Assembly (NCBI GenBank): GCA_016932895.1
Contig: JAFGCA010000164.1
Span: 1-17,115 of the forward strand
Direction: 5' to 3'
DNA length: 17,115 bases
Source of the DNA: Sedimentisphaerales bacterium
Lineage (GTDB): Bacteria > Planctomycetota > Phycisphaerae > Sedimentisphaerales > SG8-4
Both the position numbers and the translations under genes were made by a program. The notes beneath the pieces are model-generated. The model searched no databases, had not been told where the DNA came from, and saw only the letters and a list, made by a program, of their open reading frames with translations. Positions 13,900 to 17,115 of this stretch are shown here, in pieces (the stretch's first letter is position 1; each line of letters begins with the position of its first letter).

Positions 13900-15216
13900 A
13901 TGGTTGATGAAAAAGGGCCCGTGCTGCCCTTCGGCAGCTTGCTCTTTCCCCGGCTTTTTCAAGCCTTTCGCATGTCCATCCAACCTACGAAGCTGATTCT
14001 GGCGTTCCTGGCTTTGGCGACGATCTGCCTGGCGGGGCGCGTCATGGACTTTAGCCAGACGGTGGTCGTCAGTCCGAGCGGCACGACCGAGTTGGACGAG
14101 TACGTACTTCACGGGGGTGAGGTCAGCGAACATATCGAGCGGTTCCAGGAGGCCGGCGGGCGGCGCGGCGTCTTCACGACGCTGTGGAACTTCGGGGCCA
14201 AGCGCTTTCACGCGGCCTTGATCGCCCTTTCCGAGCGTGACGTTCTGGAAGTTACTGGCAATATCGTGGCGTGTTTTGCGGCGCTGGCCTGGGCGTTCCA
14301 GCATCATCCGGCGTACAGCCTTCTTCTGTTCGCCCTGGTGCTGGCCGTGATGTCGCTGGCCGGAGGAGCTATCTGTCGGGTCGCGGCCCTCCAATTCGCC
14401 CAGGGGCAGAAGCCCGGTCTGACCGAAGCGGTGCGCTTTGGCAGCAGGAAGTTCCAGAGCTTCTTCACCGCCCCGCTCACGCCGGTCGCTATCATTCTGG
14501 TTATGGGCCTTTGCATCTTCCTTCTGGGACTTATCGGGAACATCCCTGTGCTCGGCGAGCTGTCCGTCGGCCTGCTGCTGCCCCTGGCCTTCATGGGCGC
14601 GGCCCTCGTTACGGTCATCGCCATCGGGGCCCTGGTGGGTCTGAACCTGATGTTTCCCGCCATCGCGTATGAGGACTCGGATTGCTTCGACGCGATCAGC
14701 CGCTCCTTCAGCTACGTCTATGCCAAGCCCTGGCGGATCGGCTTCTACACCAGCCTCGTCGCCGTCTACGGGGCCATCTGCTATGCCTTCGTCCGCTTCT
14801 TCTGCTTCTCTCTCCTGCTCGTCACTCATCTGTTCCTGCGCGTGGGTTTCCTGCAAGGCAACGAGAAGCTCGACACCATCTGGCCCGGCGTGGATTTCAC
14901 CAACTTCCTCGGAGCGGCCTCCGTGGCGCCGGAGGCGTGGTCGGCATGGCTGGCCTACTATCTCATTCGCATCTGGGTTCTGGTTGTGGTCGGACTGATG
15001 GTCTCCTTTGTGATCAGCTTCTACTTCTCGGCCAACACGATCATCTACGCCCTGATGCGCAAGGGGGTGGACAAGGTTGCCCTGGACGAGGTCTACACGC
15101 CTTCCGATGAGATGGCGACCCGGCTGGCGGACGTGCCGAGCATAACCGACAGCGCGGGCGAGGAAGCCGCCGCAGAACCCGAAGGCGCGGACAACAAGTC
15201 TGAAACGTCCGAATAA
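13900..15216 (+). CDS. Multi-pass membrane protein of unknown function
   Basis: I do not recognise a named family. The 438-residue protein has about six to seven hydrophobic segments, for example LILAFLALATICLAG (~29-43), AYSLLLFALVLAVMSLAGGA, TPVAIILVMGLCIFLLGLIG, GLLLPLAFMGAALVTVIAIG, FFCFSLLLVTHLFL and VLVVVGLMVSFVISF. A ~60-residue loop after the first span contains EYVLHGGEVSEHIERFQEA and is probably extracytoplasmic. YEDSDCFDAISRSFSYVYAK, between two spans, looks like the most conserved stretch and recalls YciC-like or glycerophosphodiesterase-associated membrane domains. The C-terminal ~35 residues are acidic and disordered (EEAAAEPEGADNKSE). The start is ATG 13900 with AAAGGA at 13888-13893. 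It lies 119 bases after yacG and 171 before the dehydratase gene. Confidence 0.8.
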   Translation: MVDEKGPVLPFGSLLFPRLFQAFRMSIQPTKLILAFLALATICLAGRVMDFSQTVVVSPSGTTELDEYVLHGGEVSEHIERFQEAGGRRGVFTTLWNFGAKRFHAALIALSERDVLEVTGNIVACFAALAWAFQHHPAYSLLLFALVLAVMSLAGGAICRVAALQFAQGQKPGLTEAVRFGSRKFQSFFTAPLTPVAIILVMGLCIFLLGLIGNIPVLGELSVGLLLPLAFMGAALVTVIAIGALVGLNLMFPAIAYEDSDCFDAISRSFSYVYAKPWRIGFYTSLVAVYGAICYAFVRFFCFSLLLVTHLFLRVGFLQGNEKLDTIWPGVDFTNFLGAASVAPEAWSAWLAYYLIRIWVLVVVGLMVSFVISFYFSANTIIYALMRKGVDKVALDEVYTPSDEMATRLADVPSITDSAGEEAAAEPEGADNKSETSE

Positions 15217-15387
15217 CCAGGGCCTCCCCTTGCTCGGTGGGAATCGCGGGCTCTCCCTGTCGCGCGCAGGACTCAACCCGACCCGCTCTGGGACCGATGA
15301 TATAGCCGGGGCGCTTGGCGACCGTTGCGTCCTGTGTTTACGTGATCTCTGACGACGCCGCAAAGACCAAGAGAGCAGTACGGAAAT

Positions 15388-17115
15388 ATGCCCGAGTTGA
15401 ATATGGACTCCCAGCAGCACGGCCGCGACGAGAATGAGGGGCCGGTTCCCGCCCCGCCGGGCAGGTTCCTTCTGACGTTTCGCAAACCGCTGGTCATCCT
15501 GGCCCACATCCTCGCGTTTGCCGCCTCCCTGATGCTCTCCTTCCTCGTCGCCAACAGCATGCAGTTTCGGCGGGAGTGGCTCGTCGAGCAGTATCCTCTT
15601 CTGTTGCTTCTCTGTCTGGCCGTCAAGCTGCCGGTCTTCGGATTCTTCCAGCAGTACCGGGGCTGGTGGCGCTACGTGAGCATCTCCGATCTGCTGGGCA
15701 TCCTGCGGGCCTCGCTGGCGAGCACGCTGATCATCGTGGTCGTCTGGTTCGCCGTGATGCTGCACGTGCCCGCCGTGCGCCGCGCCCTGCCGACCGGCAT
15801 CGCCGCCATCAGCCAGGGCGTGTTCATGGCCGATCTGTTCGGCACCATCCTCCTGCCGGCCGGACTGCGAATGCTCATTCGACTCTACCACGAAGAGTTT
15901 CGCACCGTCCGGGGCCGCCAGTTGATGCGATTCCTCATCGTCGGCGCCGGCAACGCCGGCGAGGCCCTGCTGCGCGAAATCCAGCGCATGCCCGTCATCC
16001 AGTACGACGTGGCCGGCTTCATCGACGACGACCCCGCCAAGCAGGGTATGAACATCCACGATGTCCCCGTTCTCGGCACCGTCGAGCAATTGCCCGCAAT
16101 CTGCCTGGAGCGTGACATCGAGGAGATCGCCATCGCCATGCCCTCGGCGACGCACCAGCAGCTTCGCCGGGTCATTCAGGTCTGCGAAGGCACCAAGATC
16201 CGCTTTCGCACCGTTCCGGCCATTACCGATATCGCTTCGGGCAAGCTCCGCGTCTCCCAGATCCGCGACGTCGATATCAACGACCTCCTGGGACGGGCGG
16301 TCGTGCAACTGGACACGGAATTGATCGAGGAGTTCGCCCGGGACAAGACCATTCTCGTCACCGGGGCCGGCGGTTCGATCGGTTCGGAGATGTGCCGCCA
16401 GATCTGTCAGTTTGCGCCGCGGCGGCTCCTGCTGGTCGAGCAGGCCGAGAATCCCCTCTTCTATATCGAGCGTGACCTCCGCAAGCACTTTCCGAACGTC
16501 TCGATGCTCTCGCTGGTCTGTAACATCACCGACCGGGCCCGGGTCGAGGAAACGTTCGCGCGGCACCGGCCCGAGGTCGTCATCCATGCCGCCGCCCACA
16601 AGCACGTGCCGCTGATGGAGTCCAATCCGGGCGAGGCCGTCAAGAACAACATCGTGGGCACACAAATCGTCGCCGATGCCGCCGACCGGCACGGCGCGGC
16701 CCACTTCGTGATGATCAGCACCGACAAGGCCGTCAACCCCACCAGCATCATGGGGGCCTCCAAACGAATTGCCGAAATGTACATCCAGGATCTCGGCAAA
16801 ACGAGTGGCACGCAGTTCGTGACCGTCCGCTTCGGCAACGTCCTGGCCTCGGAGGGCTCGGTCGTGCCCATCTTCAAAAAGCAGATCGCCGAAGGCGGGC
16901 CCGTGACGGTCACCCACCCCGACATGAAACGCTATTTCATGACGATCCCGGAGGCCAGCCAGCTCGTGTTACAGGCCGCCACCATGGGCAAGGGCGGCGA
17001 AATCTTCGTGCTCGATATGGGCGATCCCGTCAAAATCGTCGACCTGGCCAAAGAACTCATCACGCTCAGCGGCTTCCGACCCGGCGAAGAGATCCAGATC
17101 GTCTTCACCGGGCCG
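15388..17115 (+). CDS. Membrane nucleotide-sugar 4,6-dehydratase, WbpM/CapD/PglF type (3' end outside window)
   Basis: The first 576 codons of a polysaccharide-biosynthesis enzyme; the frame is open to the window edge. The N-terminus has four membrane spans (~34-55, 70-88, 105-128, 140-165). A CoA-binding-like Rossmann domain follows (FLIVGAGNAGEALLREI, then VAGFIDDDPAKQG). The extended SDR catalytic domain begins at ILVTGAGGSIGSE (~322-334), with IHAAAHKHVPLME, ISTDKAVNPTSIMGASKR and VRFGNVLASEGSVVPIF. The catalytic set is S444-T445-D446-K447 with M455 and K459: Met replaces the usual SDR Tyr, as is typical of these large dehydratases. Family members convert UDP-GlcNAc to a 4-keto-6-deoxy sugar for O-antigen, capsule or protein glycans. 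ATG 15388 is the upstream-most reasonable start. It probably opens a surface-polysaccharide locus to the right. Confidence 0.93.
   Translation, partial: MPELNMDSQQHGRDENEGPVPAPPGRFLLTFRKPLVILAHILAFAASLMLSFLVANSMQFRREWLVEQYPLLLLLCLAVKLPVFGFFQQYRGWWRYVSISDLLGILRASLASTLIIVVVWFAVMLHVPAVRRALPTGIAAISQGVFMADLFGTILLPAGLRMLIRLYHEEFRTVRGRQLMRFLIVGAGNAGEALLREIQRMPVIQYDVAGFIDDDPAKQGMNIHDVPVLGTVEQLPAICLERDIEEIAIAMPSATHQQLRRVIQVCEGTKIRFRTVPAITDIASGKLRVSQIRDVDINDLLGRAVVQLDTELIEEFARDKTILVTGAGGSIGSEMCRQICQFAPRRLLLVEQAENPLFYIERDLRKHFPNVSMLSLVCNITDRARVEETFARHRPEVVIHAAAHKHVPLMESNPGEAVKNNIVGTQIVADAADRHGAAHFVMISTDKAVNPTSIMGASKRIAEMYIQDLGKTSGTQFVTVRFGNVLASEGSVVPIFKKQIAEGGPVTVTHPDMKRYFMTIPEASQLVLQAATMGKGGEIFVLDMGDPVKIVDLAKELITLSGFRPGEEIQIVFTGP

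Noticed and set aside
13876..16917. Very long minus-strand open frame (about 1000 codons) opposite the membrane protein and dehydratase genes
   Set aside because: It lies antisense to two well-supported genes, is rich in His, Asp and Gly typical of antisense GC-rich frames, and shows no family motif.
1..17115. tRNA genes, CRISPR arrays, insertion sequences and prophage att sites
   Set aside because: I saw no tRNA T-arm pattern in a cloverleaf context, no regularly spaced repeats, no transposase or integrase, and no terminal inverted repeats with target duplications.

Overview
The window looks like a chromosomal segment of a GC-rich bacterium, most likely Planctomycetota and probably class Phycisphaerae. 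The clues are a beta-helix/GLUG protein with the typical planctomycete tail, a DksA/TraR protein with a lysine-rich tail and no zinc cysteines, and a GpmI/MutL/BtuFCD/YacG/WbpM-type gene set. The assignment is inference from family resemblance; no rRNA or tRNA is present to anchor it. Most of the window is housekeeping sequence, and I found no convincing new defence or mobile system. The most unusual parts are a decayed toxin gene beside an apparently intact antitoxin, a promoter-driven structured leader, and several leader hairpins.

Layout. 1-1398 (+): the 3' end of valS, then a BFN/DUF151 bifunctional-nuclease-like protein. 2951-1355 (-): a TPR lipoprotein and lspA (signal peptidase II), four bases apart, behind a perfect-consensus sigma70-type promoter; the 3' end of lspA overlaps the 3' end of the DUF151 gene by 44 bp. 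2952-3535: a gene-poor stretch with two divergent promoters and a leader rich in inverted repeats. 3536-5461 (+): a beta-helix/GLUG surface-type protein that appears to lack its N-terminus. 5493-6028 (+): a small CCTAA-type repeat, a toxin pseudogene with an internal deletion, and a YgiT/MqsA-type zinc-finger antitoxin. 6143-7895 (+): a terminator-like hairpin, a good promoter, a leader hairpin and gpmI.

8076-12672 (+): mutL followed by a three-gene importer (BtuF-like binding protein, BtuC/FecCD-like permease, BtuD-like ATPase). The genes touch or overlap by one to four bases, so this looks like one translationally coupled unit. 12742-12845: an inverted-repeat region with two alternative pairings, then a promoter. 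12888-13780 (+): a zinc-less DksA/TraR protein with a Lys-rich N-terminal tail, then a YacG-type gyrase inhibitor. 13900-15216 (+): a multi-pass membrane protein of unknown function. 15388-17115 (+): the start of a WbpM/CapD/PglF-type membrane nucleotide-sugar 4,6-dehydratase, which suggests that a polysaccharide or glycosylation locus begins at the right edge.

Functionally, the lipoprotein and its processing peptidase form one unit, mutL and a cobalamin/iron-chelate importer form another, and two transcription/topology modulators (DksA-like and YacG-like) sit next to each other. Very long minus-strand reading frames opposite gpmI and opposite the 13.9-16.9 kb region are shadows of GC-rich genes and are not annotated.
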